A DNA stretch of 64,000 bases, from positions 186,001-250,000 of the forward strand of contig CAZKYI010000002.1 of assembly GCA_964557005.1 (NCBI GenBank), read 5' to 3'. Under the pieces are notes generated by a model, which did no database searches, was not told where the DNA came from, and was given only the letters and a program-made list of their open reading frames with translations. Numbering within the stretch: the first letter of the stretch is position 1; each line of letters begins with the position of its first letter. The DNA is from JBECKS01 sp964557005. Lineage in GTDB: Bacteria > Pseudomonadota > Gammaproteobacteria > Pseudomonadales > JBECKS01. Positions 43,601 through 52,212 of the stretch are shown here, piece by piece. The position numbers and the translations under genes are program-made.

Positions 43601-46600
43601 AGTGATGAAGTCCAAAAACAGGCCAATGCTGAAAACCTGAAACAGGTTGCCGAGGAATGCAAGGCGATTGCAGATATTGCCCGGCAAAATCAACTGGATG
43701 AAATTGCCGAGTTAAGTCACACCCTGGCTATTTCTCTGGTGGCTGCACAACAAAATAGTTTAAGTGAAGCTTTTGTTAAGGATTTAAGCACCGGCATGCA
43801 GCGCCTGACTGAAATTGTTGATTTTCTTGCTGCAGGGCAGTTTATCAAGTCTCCAGCAAAATTGACTGCCAAACTACAAGAACATCTTCAAGGTCTACCT
43901 GGTATTGAGTTTGAAGAAGCGCCACCTTTAGCGGTAGTCAGTGAAGAAATTGTTATACAAGAAGAAATAGAACAGCAAGAGATAGAAGACATTCATCTTG
44001 AATTACCCACAGTCATAGAAGAAGAAATGACGGAAGATGTTCAGGAGTTTGCGCAAATCGAGCCTGAAATTGAAACCATCATTGTTGAAAATGTGATGGA
44101 TGCCGACATCGAACGCGATGAAGAAATTGTCGGTATTTTTCTTGAAGAAGCTGAAGAATTGATTGAAAACAGCGCCAGCCTGCTTGATCAATGGCAAGAC
44201 AATCCCAACGACCTGACGGTCGTAGCAGAGTTACAACGTGATTTGCACACTCTGAAAGGGGGTGCACGCATGGCCGAATTTGCCGCGATTGGCGATTTGG
44301 GGCATGAACTTGAAAATATCTATGAGGCAGTGGGTGCAGGCCACATTGAGGCCAGCTCCGAATTGTTCAACCTGCTATTCCGTTGCCATGATCGTATCAG
44401 TGAAATGTTTTCTGATATTCGTGATAAAGGAAATTGTTATCGTGCTGACGACCTGCTTTCAGAAATCAATATGCTGGTAAATTGCGGCGTTGCAGAAGTT
44501 GAAACGGTTGAAGTATTAGAGGAACACATCGATGTACAGCTTCCTGTTGAAACATTTGAAACAGAAACAAAAGTAGAAATAGAAGAAACAGACTTTGAAA
44601 TTGAACAAGAAATTATTGCTGCGGTAGCGGAAGAAGATGAGGGTGTGCTGGAAGATATTACCGCAGCAGAAGCCAGCAAACTGCTCGATGCAGGCGATGA
44701 TTCAGAACTCGACGTTGAGCTGGAACTGGTTGAAATTTTTCTTGAAGAAGCCGAAGAAATTACCGAAAGCAGTGCAAGCGCTTTGGAAGCGTGGCGAAAT
44801 GATAGCAGCAACACCGCATTGGTAGAGCAATTACAGCGTGAATTGCACACCCTCAAAGGGGGTGCGCGTATGGCACAAATTCCACAGATTGGCGACTTTG
44901 CCCATGAAATGGAAAATGTGTATGAAGGTCTGGTGGGCGGCACACTGCCAAAATCCGAAGTGCTCATCAACTTGCTGTTTGCATGCCATGACAGGCTCAA
45001 TGAAATGGTGAGCAGTTTAAAACAATCCAACACCTGTGATGCCGCAGATGATTTGGTTGAGCAGTTGAAACTGGCCTTGCAAGGTAAGCTTGGCGAAGTG
45101 GTAACAAAAGCATCGAGCAAACCTCAGGTAAAAACCATTGAGCTTGAATCAGGTATTGATGTTGAAGTCATTAAACTTTTTCTTGCAGATGGTATGGAAT
45201 TGTTTGAGCAGCTTCACATCGCTGTGGCTAATCTGCACGAAATACCCGAACAGCGAAATAACGCACAGCTTAAAGAAGTATTGGCTTCACTCAGTGGTGG
45301 GGCGAATCTGTCTGGCTTCAAGTCACTGGGCAGATATTGTGAATCTTTCAGCAAGGAGAGCGACACCGCGAGCAGCGAGGAATTACAAGCTCGCCTCGCC
45401 AGCATTCAGGCTTTTGTGAATGTGCTGAAACAGGCAGAAGCCAAAACCGATAAACCTGTACAAGCAGCGGTACCTGCCAAAGCCGCAGCCAAAAAACCTG
45501 AAGCGAAAAAATCGACAGAAAAACAAGCTGCAAACAATGCCGATAATCAGGCAGAAAGCATCAAAATTTCAGCAAACCTGTTAGAGACGCTGGTGAATCT
45601 GGCGGGTGAAACCAGTATTAACCGTGGTCGTCTGGAAATGCAGATGAGTGAATTTGCGTTCACGATTGATGAGATGGGCGGAACCATCGAGCGTTTACAG
45701 GAGCAGTTGCGCCGTTTACATCTGGAAACCGAAGCACAAATTATTTCGCGTTATGAAAAAGAAGGCCCCAGTGCAGAGGAAGCGGCTGCCATCGAAGCGA
45801 TGGAAGCCAATGAAGATTTCGATCCATTGGAAATGGATAAATATTCCACCATTGATCAACTATCCCGTTCACTTTCAGAAAGTGCTTCCGACTTGCTTGA
45901 CTTGAAAGAAGCCTTGATGAACAAAACCCGCGACGCAGAAACCCTGTTGTTACAACAAGGGCGCATCAATACAGAATTACAGGAAGGTTTGATGCGTTCG
46001 CGCATGGTACCTTTTTCACGTCTGTTACCACGTTTGCGTCGCATCGTGCGTCAGGTCGGGAACGAATTGAAAAAACCGGTGGATCTGGAAATTCTCAACG
46101 CAGAAGGTGAATTGGACAGAGCGGTGCTGGAGCGCATGATTTCACCGATTGAACACATGCTGCGTAATTCGATTGCTCACGGTATTGAGAAAGCGGAAGA
46201 CAGGAAAAAAACTAACAAACCAAAAAATGGGACAATCTCCATCGACCTTGGTCGTGAAGGTTCCAACATGGTGATTGCGATTAAAGATGATGGTGCAGGC
46301 ATCAATATCGAAGCGGTGAGGAAGAAAGCGATTGAAAATGGTTTGATGGATGCCAGAGCCAATTTACCCGAACATGAAATTGCAGAATTTATTTTTAATC
46401 CGGGTTTCAGTACTGCATCAGAAGTGAGTCAGGTGGCAGGACGTGGTGTTGGTATGGACGTGGTAGCCAGTGAAATCAAGAGTTTGAACGGCACCATTGA
46501 AACCCGTTCAGTGACGGGTGTGGGGACTACTTTCATTATTCGTCTGCCATTCACTGTGGCGGTGAATCGCGCCTTGATGGTGAATATAGGCGATGCTTTT

Positions 46601-47416
46601 TATGCAATCCCTCTGACCAGCATTGAAGGTGTGGTGCGTGTTTCTCCTTATGAGCTGGAAGCATATTACGAACAGGAATATCCGGTTTTCAACTATGCGG
46701 GTGTGGATTATCACTTGCAGTATCTGGGTTCCTACATGAAGAGCCATGAACGGCCACATCTGTTGGGGCAAACGCGCCCTATTCCGGTATTGCTGGTGCG
46801 CAGCAGTGAATATGCAGTTGCCATGCAGGTGGATTCCCTGATGGGTAGCCGTGAGGTGGTTGTTAAATCGGTAGGGCCGCAGTTAAGCACGGTTGCAGGT
46901 ATTTCAGGCGCTACGATTCTGGGTGATGGCAGTGTGGTCATCATTCTCGATATTCATTCGATGATTCGTGGAGCGCTGGCACAGAGAGAAAGTGATGAAG
47001 CGCAGGAAACCGTGATTGAGGCACGACGTGATGACAGACCAACCAAAGTGATGGTGGTAGACGATTCGGTCACGGTGAGAAAAGTGACTTCACGCTTGCT
47101 TGAACGTCATGGTATGGAAGTGGTGCTCGCCAAAGATGGTATGGATGCGATTACCCAACTTCAGGAAATCAAGCCGGACATTATGTTACTCGACATTGAA
47201 ATGCCACGTATGGACGGCTTTGAAGTTGCCACACTGGTGCGTCACGATGAGCGTCTGCAAGATGTGCCGATTATCATGATTACTTCAAGAACAGGTGAAA
47301 AACATAAGCAACGCGCAATGGAAATTGGTGTTAACCGTTATATGGGTAAGCCTTTCCAGGAGAATGCCTTGTTAGCCACTATTAAAGAACTGATATCAGA
47401 GAGGGAAATTGTTTAA
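40655..47416 (+). CDS. chpA: ChpA/PilL, giant hybrid CheA histidine kinase with multiple Hpt domains
   Basis: Central kinase of the Chp system, 2253 residues. Order: an N-terminal helical region with a degenerate Hpt-like stretch (ITHLHQVWG, about 45-55); four Hpt domains with intact phospho-histidines His684 (AFHTLKGSGRM), His857 (VMHTLKGCANM), His1198 and His1398 (both LHTLKGGARM); a degenerate Hpt near 1543 where His is lost (LASLSGGANLSGF); P3 dimerisation helices near 1635-1665; the HATPase with N box MLRNSIAHGIEKAED near 1833 and GRGVGMDVV; a CheW domain from about 1965; and a receiver with Asp2180 (LLDIEMPRMDG). Acidic Glu-rich linkers join the Hpts. P. aeruginosa ChpA has more phosphotransfer sites (six Hpt plus Ser and Thr variants), so this one is trimmed. 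Confidence 0.97.
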   Translation: MSENTDFSALEWVKGEISESLRQAQHALEAYVANPKDSTKMQFCITHLHQVWGTLQMVELEGATLFALEMEQLAQAILDAKVPRANEAQEVLMQAFLQLPTYLDHLASGSKDMPVVLLPVLNDLRSTRGENLLSETAMFNPDLKAGHRIAAQREESQVSDLEDQLQKLRSAYQKSLVSVLQGEALEKNIEYMGKILARLQKLSGKSQLSHLWWMGGAMLDGLLNGSIEFSKSVSSLLGAIDRQIKILVDDHKKALAGEVSSELAKNILYYVAGGEPTTKRIEGVQKAYRLSTALPAEVRVEQSQQSRRGLVNEAIIAAVKVLVEDLLNINEVLDLVVRSKGKEDARLEELLPVVKSAAGALHVLALKEPRDIMAAQYKIIKACSAGKVADIKSELMGVAGQLLAVESNLNDIAKHGLSGRILIGEIGNKEKVSSDQLGVAQKALLNEAIVSLETVKELFAAVLASSWDHAVLQEAIAHLKSLAGSLKIIPLPLASEVLEKSAAYIKERLLTLDAAPNAKELETFADVLSSVDYFLEKLRTDSRSDDKALFIGSERLASLGFALGDTSNLASVTATVVEIQEQEELSEILSDEHEQQMRAEAEQAEAKAVDTFEETVVADELIVEQVQQVVVTQADDDEVIDNEIIEIFIEEVGEVQQTLNEFLPQWQANTDDEPALAEVRRAFHTLKGSGRMVGATALGEMAWSIENMLNRVIDRTIRVDVSVVQTVTETIDTVPELLELFKQGRNETTARADEIAARAEKLSKGESVEAVVVEALVSEEVPVLETLEQASVIEEAEEIIEEIEETEIPQPEYDMEIIEIFSQEALGHTEFLAGFIAECRDKVGPWVLSDDVLRVMHTLKGCANMAAVQPVAPVITKTENFIKELRLQDKKANEDVINLMDEAIQLTNGVIEELPKVSREKFAKADDILRTLVHLNDTLLSVEATELDGDSGKQARIDSFLKFAFDTIFDGEDYLGEYLDAQSDEVQKQANAENLKQVAEECKAIADIARQNQLDEIAELSHTLAISLVAAQQNSLSEAFVKDLSTGMQRLTEIVDFLAAGQFIKSPAKLTAKLQEHLQGLPGIEFEEAPPLAVVSEEIVIQEEIEQQEIEDIHLELPTVIEEEMTEDVQEFAQIEPEIETIIVENVMDADIERDEEIVGIFLEEAEELIENSASLLDQWQDNPNDLTVVAELQRDLHTLKGGARMAEFAAIGDLGHELENIYEAVGAGHIEASSELFNLLFRCHDRISEMFSDIRDKGNCYRADDLLSEINMLVNCGVAEVETVEVLEEHIDVQLPVETFETETKVEIEETDFEIEQEIIAAVAEEDEGVLEDITAAEASKLLDAGDDSELDVELELVEIFLEEAEEITESSASALEAWRNDSSNTALVEQLQRELHTLKGGARMAQIPQIGDFAHEMENVYEGLVGGTLPKSEVLINLLFACHDRLNEMVSSLKQSNTCDAADDLVEQLKLALQGKLGEVVTKASSKPQVKTIELESGIDVEVIKLFLADGMELFEQLHIAVANLHEIPEQRNNAQLKEVLASLSGGANLSGFKSLGRYCESFSKESDTASSEELQARLASIQAFVNVLKQAEAKTDKPVQAAVPAKAAAKKPEAKKSTEKQAANNADNQAESIKISANLLETLVNLAGETSINRGRLEMQMSEFAFTIDEMGGTIERLQEQLRRLHLETEAQIISRYEKEGPSAEEAAAIEAMEANEDFDPLEMDKYSTIDQLSRSLSESASDLLDLKEALMNKTRDAETLLLQQGRINTELQEGLMRSRMVPFSRLLPRLRRIVRQVGNELKKPVDLEILNAEGELDRAVLERMISPIEHMLRNSIAHGIEKAEDRKKTNKPKNGTISIDLGREGSNMVIAIKDDGAGINIEAVRKKAIENGLMDARANLPEHEIAEFIFNPGFSTASEVSQVAGRGVGMDVVASEIKSLNGTIETRSVTGVGTTFIIRLPFTVAVNRALMVNIGDAFYAIPLTSIEGVVRVSPYELEAYYEQEYPVFNYAGVDYHLQYLGSYMKSHERPHLLGQTRPIPVLLVRSSEYAVAMQVDSLMGSREVVVKSVGPQLSTVAGISGATILGDGSVVIILDIHSMIRGALAQRESDEAQETVIEARRDDRPTKVMVVDDSVTVRKVTSRLLERHGMEVVLAKDGMDAITQLQEIKPDIMLLDIEMPRMDGFEVATLVRHDERLQDVPIIMITSRTGEKHKQRAMEIGVNRYMGKPFQENALLATIKELISEREIV

Positions 47417-47434
47417 AGGACTAAACAACAACAT

Positions 47435-48496
47435 ATGAGCGCAGACTTGTCAAAAATCAATGTTGGCATTATCACGGACGATAATGAACAACAACACATC
47501 ATACGCAGTGCGCTTTTGGCTTTGGGGTTTCGTGTTCGCATGACAAGCAGCCCGCAAAGTCTCAAAGAAGAAATGTTTCAATCCCGTGATATTCAGTTGT
47601 GGATTGTCGATTTGATTGAGCAGGACAAGTGGGACGGTTTTATTGATCGCCTGATTGAAGAGTCCCCTGCGACCTTGATGTTTAGTGATGGCCACGCACC
47701 ACCCACTTATAGTGGCAAATATCCACGCTGGCAAAAACGTATGTTCAACAAAATTTCCAACTTGCTGGATTTGGGGATTCTGGAAGTTCCTAAACAGGTT
47801 GTGCAAGCGCGGGTAGAAGAAATACAGGCGAACCTGAAAAGTATTGTCGGCAAGGAAGAAGCACAGGCGCTGGAAAATATATCGGTCAAGAGTGAAAAAA
47901 CTGTGCTCACCAAATCATCACCGATTGCACAACGAGTGTGGGTGATTGGTGCATCTTTGGGCGGGCCTGCTGCGGTTAAATTATTTCTCGATGCCTTGAA
48001 GCCAGGCTTGCCTATTGCTTTTATTTTGGCACAACACATTGATGAAGGTTTTCAAAGTTTGCTGGGGCAGGTGTTGGGCAGGAATAACCAGTTTGAATTG
48101 ATCAAAGAGTTTGAGCGAACCCAACTCAAACACGGACAGGTACTGATTGCACCAGCTGATCATGCCATTCGCATGGATACCACCCGTCACGTGGTTAAAA
48201 CCAGTGATGAATGGGAAGGTATCTACAGCCCGTCCATCAATCAGGTGATGCGAATAGTTGCAGAACAATATGGCAGAAACAGTGGCGCAATTATTTTCAG
48301 CGGTATGGGCAATGACAGTGCTGCCGCTGCCGAGTACATGCACCTGGTTGGTGGTACAATCTGGGCGCAAACAGCAGAAACCTGTGCCAATAGTTCACAA
48401 CCTGATTCAATTCGTGCGACAGGTTTTGTAAACTACAACGGTTCACCCCAGCAACTTGCTGCAAAACTCATCAACACATTGGAAAGCGAAGGTTAA
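47435..48496 (+). CDS. chpB: ChpB, CheB-type receptor methylesterase
   Basis: Methylesterase expected to remove methyl groups from PilJ, 353 residues. The C-terminal CheB domain has the triad Ser174 (VIGASLGGPAAV), His201 (LAQHIDEGFQ) and Asp294 (GMGNDSAAAA). The N-terminal 125 residues look like a receiver that has lost its phosphorylation pocket (IGIITDDNEQQHIIRSALL; LWIVDLIEQD without the usual motifs), so control by phosphorylation is doubtful. It follows chpA by 18 bases and precedes chpC by 7 bases. Confidence 0.91.
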   Translation: MSADLSKINVGIITDDNEQQHIIRSALLALGFRVRMTSSPQSLKEEMFQSRDIQLWIVDLIEQDKWDGFIDRLIEESPATLMFSDGHAPPTYSGKYPRWQKRMFNKISNLLDLGILEVPKQVVQARVEEIQANLKSIVGKEEAQALENISVKSEKTVLTKSSPIAQRVWVIGASLGGPAAVKLFLDALKPGLPIAFILAQHIDEGFQSLLGQVLGRNNQFELIKEFERTQLKHGQVLIAPADHAIRMDTTRHVVKTSDEWEGIYSPSINQVMRIVAEQYGRNSGAIIFSGMGNDSAAAAEYMHLVGGTIWAQTAETCANSSQPDSIRATGFVNYNGSPQQLAAKLINTLESEG

Positions 48497-48503
48497 TAGG
48501 TTC

Positions 48504-48971
48504 ATGTCTGTATCGGCAAAACCCGCTCAGGTTGCAAGTTTGATTATTCCGCTTACGGGTAAAAATTTATTGGTGCCCAATGCGTGCGTGGCTGAAATTG
48601 TGGCCAATATCACGACACAACCAAAGAACGACACAATGCCTGACTGGGTAATGGGTATCGTACACTGGCGCGATTTGGCCTTGCCCTGTCTTGCACTTGG
48701 ACGCTTGTTGGGTGGTGAAACAGCGGCTGAAAATACAGCGCGTATTGCGATTTTCAATACCCTGAGTGATGGCTACTCAAAGCGTTTTTATGGCGTTGCC
48801 ATGACGGGTATTCCCCGTTTGGCGCGGGTGACAGAGCAGGAATTGATTCTTGATGAAGGCGAGTGTGGCGAATATGAAAAGCTGCACGTGCAACTGAATG
48901 GCGAGGCGTGCATTGTGCCGAATCTGGAAGCGATAGAAAAACTCTTGGTTAATTCAGGGATTCAAGTTTAA
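48504..48971 (+). CDS. chpC: ChpC, second CheW-like adaptor
   Basis: A 155-residue CheW-domain protein, starting at the ATG at 48504, just after the chpB stop; the longer frame from 48456 overlaps chpB and is not used. Core segments: VASLIIPLTGKNLLVPNACV, PDWVMGIVHWRDLALPCLAL and YGVAMTGIPRLARV. In P. aeruginosa, ChpC links ChpA to additional receptors. It ends the pil-chp run; the next gene is of a different kind. Confidence 0.89.
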   Translation: MSVSAKPAQVASLIIPLTGKNLLVPNACVAEIVANITTQPKNDTMPDWVMGIVHWRDLALPCLALGRLLGGETAAENTARIAIFNTLSDGYSKRFYGVAMTGIPRLARVTEQELILDEGECGEYEKLHVQLNGEACIVPNLEAIEKLLVNSGIQV

Positions 48972-48995
48972 AAATTTTATAAAGGTATATTTTTT

Positions 48996-49271
48996 ATGAC
49001 GGCTATGTTCACCCAATCTTTGTTGATACTGACGGTATTCCTTTCAACGGTTTCTCCCGCTTATGCCTATCTTGATCCGGGCACAGGCAGCATGATTATA
49101 CAAATGGCGATAGCCGGATTTCTGAGCGCACTGTTTACAATCAAAATGTACTGGTATCGCATCAAATCTGTGATTAACCGTATGCTTGGTCGCGAAGTAG
49201 AGCCTTTTTTGTCTGAAAGTCTTTTGCCGGAAGACGGGGAAAACAAAGACAAGCATCAAAAGAAAGACTAG
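48996..49271 (+). CDS. Small exported/membrane protein with YLDPGTGS motif
   Basis: A 91-residue protein with a signal-like N-terminus (LLILTVFLSTVSPAYA), the motif YLDPGTGSMIIQ directly after it, a second hydrophobic helix (MAIAGFLSALFTIKMYW) and a charged cytoplasmic tail ending DKHQKKD. The YLDPGTGS motif recurs, to my recollection, in small proteins next to envelope-modifying sulfatase-fold enzymes and methyltransferases; its role is unknown. Here a methyltransferase follows 27 bases later and a sulfatase-fold membrane enzyme lies beyond it on the other strand. Probably a small inner-membrane partner of those enzymes; this is inference. Confidence 0.77.
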   Translation: MTAMFTQSLLILTVFLSTVSPAYAYLDPGTGSMIIQMAIAGFLSALFTIKMYWYRIKSVINRMLGREVEPFLSESLLPEDGENKDKHQKKD

Positions 49272-49298
49272 CTTCTTAACTCAACACTGAATTCCTTT

Positions 49299-50690
49299 AT
49301 GAATGATTCGACTGGCGAAGCGTTGTTTGCTTCATTTCGTGATCCCAATGGTTTCCTGTTTACTGAAAACGGCAGGATTTATCGACAAATTAACCAGTTA
49401 TATCGCGAAGAATATCAAAAATTGCTTTCGTCAGGGCTTTATCAGCGGCTCACCGAAACTAACAAGTTAATTATACATGAAGAATGTCAACATTCCGGCC
49501 TCACAGATACTGTTCATCTGGTGATACAACCTGAGCATGTTCCTTTTATTTCATATCCCTATGAATGGAGCTTTAGCCAGTTAAAAGATGCAGCGTTATT
49601 AACTCTGGCAATTCAGATGGAGGCATTAGGTGCAGGAATGACATTGAAAGATGCTTCGGCCTACAACGTGCAATTTCTTCGCGGAAAACCCATATTCATT
49701 GATACGCTTTCATTTGAAAGTTATGTAGAGGGTAGCCCGTGGGTTGCCTACAAACAGTTTTGCCAGCATTTTCTTGCGCCACTTGCTTTAATGGCCTATA
49801 CCGACATTCGTCTGAGCAAATTGTTAATCAATTATATCGATGGCATTCCACTGGATTTGGCGAGCAAGTTATTACCATTACGCAGTTGCTTTTCACTTGC
49901 GATTGGCCTGCATATTCACTTGCATGCCAAACAGCAAATCAAAAACAGTGCTCAGGTGCTTGATAAAAATAAAGTAACACAGGCGATGCCAAAGAAGGCG
50001 TTGATAGCTTTGCTCGATAATCTCCAGAGTGCCATCAGAAAACTCGACTGGAGTCCGCGAGGAACCGAATGGCATGACTATTATAGCCATAACAATAACT
50101 ATGAAGGGGAAAGTCTGAATATCAAGGAACAGCTTGTTGCGCAGTTTATTGCACAAACTGCGCCTGCTTCGGCATGGGATTTGGGTGCAAATGATGGTCG
50201 TTTCAGCCGAATTGCTGCCCGCTACACGCCCCATGTTGTGAGTTGGGACATTGATCCTGCCTGTGTTGAGAATAACTATAGAATGGTTAAAAACAATCAG
50301 GAACAGGCCATTCTTCCGCTTTTAATCGATTTGGCAAACCCCAGTCCGGCGATAGGGTGGGCGAACAGGGAGCGTGATTCCTTCACCGACAGAGCGCCTT
50401 GCGATACGTTGCTGGCACTGGGCTTGATTCATCATTTGGCTATTTCCAATAATTTACCCTTGTCACATATTGCGAAATCCTTTTCCGGTTTATGTGAATT
50501 TTTGATTATTGAATTTGTGCCCAAAGAAGACAGTCAGGTGGTAAAACTACTCAGCAGCAGGGAAGATATATTTATTCAATATACACAGGCAGATTTTGAA
50601 CGGGTTTTCTCGAATTATTTTTCCATTGAAGTTAAAAAGCCGATTAACGGAACAGTTAGAACGCTTTATCTTCTGAAAATCAAGCACTGA
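49299..50690 (+). CDS. Class I SAM-dependent methyltransferase, large form
   Basis: A 463-residue protein in which the methyltransferase core occupies the C-terminal part (from about residue 285): motif I SAWDLGANDGRFSRIAARY, motif II VVSWDIDPACVENNYR and LLALGLIHHLAI. The N-terminal 280 residues (FASFRDPNGFLF, YPYEWSFSQLKDAALLTL, DASAYNVQFLRGKPIFIDTL) resemble a kinase-like/nodulation-type accessory region found in this methyltransferase group. The substrate is unknown. Its neighbours, the YLDPGTGS protein and the sulfatase-fold enzyme, suggest an envelope glycan or lipid target. It converges on the sulfatase gene. Confidence 0.85.
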   Translation: MNDSTGEALFASFRDPNGFLFTENGRIYRQINQLYREEYQKLLSSGLYQRLTETNKLIIHEECQHSGLTDTVHLVIQPEHVPFISYPYEWSFSQLKDAALLTLAIQMEALGAGMTLKDASAYNVQFLRGKPIFIDTLSFESYVEGSPWVAYKQFCQHFLAPLALMAYTDIRLSKLLINYIDGIPLDLASKLLPLRSCFSLAIGLHIHLHAKQQIKNSAQVLDKNKVTQAMPKKALIALLDNLQSAIRKLDWSPRGTEWHDYYSHNNNYEGESLNIKEQLVAQFIAQTAPASAWDLGANDGRFSRIAARYTPHVVSWDIDPACVENNYRMVKNNQEQAILPLLIDLANPSPAIGWANRERDSFTDRAPCDTLLALGLIHHLAISNNLPLSHIAKSFSGLCEFLIIEFVPKEDSQVVKLLSSREDIFIQYTQADFERVFSNYFSIEVKKPINGTVRTLYLLKIKH

Positions 50691-50711
50691 ATTTCTATAG
50701 TTAAAATTCCC

Positions 50712-52187
50712 TTAAGGCAGATTGTTTTGCTGGCGCGATTGTGCCAGTTCACAGTCAAGCATGTCACTCATCAGGTTGGCTGTGTTATAGCCTTCAATAA
50801 AACGCTCAGCACAGAAATCGTGCGGATACACCGCAAACATGATGCCATTTTTCTCAAGATATATTTCTTCAGCACTGTAGATTGGATTTTCCTCACCATA
50901 CCACAATCCATTGGTCAGCCAGGCGCCGTGATCAGAATAAATAAAAATAACAGGATCATCATCGGCGGCATGAATGGTGGCCACCGTTTCCCTGATCATT
51001 TCCTCCAGTCTTGGGTAGGATTGTAAAATCCTGTGTATTTCCTTTTCCTTTCCAGATAAGTCTTTATAAGAAAGTGACCGTGGAGCATGTCCTGGATACC
51101 AGATGTGTGCGATGGTTATCCACGGTTCATCTTTACTGGTATTGATAGCTGAAATTCTTTCCAACACCTTTTTAAAAAAATCCTCAATCGTAATGTTCTT
51201 GCCAAGGCTGTTATAAGCAATTTTAAATAAAATATTAGGGTCACAAGCAAAATAGCCATAGGATCTATGAATAAAATCGCACAGAGTAATAAATTTTTCT
51301 TCAGGAAAAAAATAGTCAAGCGTATTGGTATTGGAACCCATATATTGGGTATGAAATAAAAATTGAACTTTATAATCCAGCTTCCCAAACAGAGTATAAG
51401 CTGGATTCAGTTGTCTGGTTGAAAAGAAGTTGGGTGTCTGAATAAGTTCTTGAGTTTCTTTCAATCGCATCATGCTGTGAAAACTCATTCGAGTATTCCC
51501 ACCGCCTGAGAACGCACTATCAAGAATTCTGAAGCCTGCCGATTGCAGATAATCAAAATGCCCTGTTTTGGTTAAGCCATAAAATTTTCTTAAAGATTCG
51601 GGAGAGACAACCGAATCATATGAAATCATATAGATATTTCTTTTATTGGTGAAATTCTTCAAGGCATAAAGATATTCATAATTTTCCATTGATAGTGGTG
51701 CTTTTGGTTTTTCAGCCTTAGCTATAAAAAACAGTGACGCATATTGAACCACCGAAATAAGCAGGAACATGGTTCCAAATAATACAGAAAATCGAATCAA
51801 CTTTTCGTTTCCAAGAATAATATAAATTACAGGCATCAATGCAAACGCTACATAATTCATCGTTGAAATCTGCATATCCATTAATAATAGGCAAAAATAA
51901 AAAATATTCAGAGATATCCAAATTGCAATGATTATGTTCTTGAATTGTTGAATTATTTTTATAAAAACACTCTTTATGTTATAAGATTTTAGCTTCTCTG
52001 TAGAAAAATCAATCACAATGATCATCAAAAATTGAATGCTGATGACCACGAAAAATATTATGCTGGCGTAAATAAAATCAATTAGAGATATTTCGTCAAA
52101 CTCCTGTAGCAGTGGCCACAAAAAGGCAATCAGAGAAATAAAAAACATTAAAAAGTAGACATTGAATAAATTTATGGTTTTACGCAT
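50712..52187 (-). CDS. Sulfatase-fold membrane enzyme (phosphoglycerol/phosphoethanolamine transferase-like)
   Basis: A 491-residue inner-membrane protein with four to five N-terminal membrane helices (to about residue 170) and a C-terminal alkaline-phosphatase-like domain. NIYMISYDSVVSPESL carries the first metal-binding acidic residue, GGNTRMSFHSMM the likely nucleophile Thr, and VIFIYSDHGAWL the late Asp-His metal pair. It resembles LtaS/MdoB and PEtN transferases. The ATG at 52187 has AGGG upstream and is preferred to an in-frame start at 52226 that overlaps rsmE. It lies 25 bases after rsmE, so it may share the methyl-cycle transcript, and its composition is AT-richer. Confidence 0.81.
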   Translation of the reverse strand: MRKTINLFNVYFLMFFISLIAFLWPLLQEFDEISLIDFIYASIIFFVVISIQFLMIIVIDFSTEKLKSYNIKSVFIKIIQQFKNIIIAIWISLNIFYFCLLLMDMQISTMNYVAFALMPVIYIILGNEKLIRFSVLFGTMFLLISVVQYASLFFIAKAEKPKAPLSMENYEYLYALKNFTNKRNIYMISYDSVVSPESLRKFYGLTKTGHFDYLQSAGFRILDSAFSGGGNTRMSFHSMMRLKETQELIQTPNFFSTRQLNPAYTLFGKLDYKVQFLFHTQYMGSNTNTLDYFFPEEKFITLCDFIHRSYGYFACDPNILFKIAYNSLGKNITIEDFFKKVLERISAINTSKDEPWITIAHIWYPGHAPRSLSYKDLSGKEKEIHRILQSYPRLEEMIRETVATIHAADDDPVIFIYSDHGAWLTNGLWYGEENPIYSAEEIYLEKNGIMFAVYPHDFCAERFIEGYNTANLMSDMLDCELAQSRQQNNLP

Positions 52188-52212
52188 TTTCTTATACCCT
52201 CTAAAATAAACA

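Noticed and set aside
44437..45120. A 227-codon minus-strand frame inside chpA, extremely Ser-rich.
   Set aside because: It is the reverse of Glu-rich coding sequence (GAA/GAG read backwards gives TTC/CTC/TCT); no independent support.
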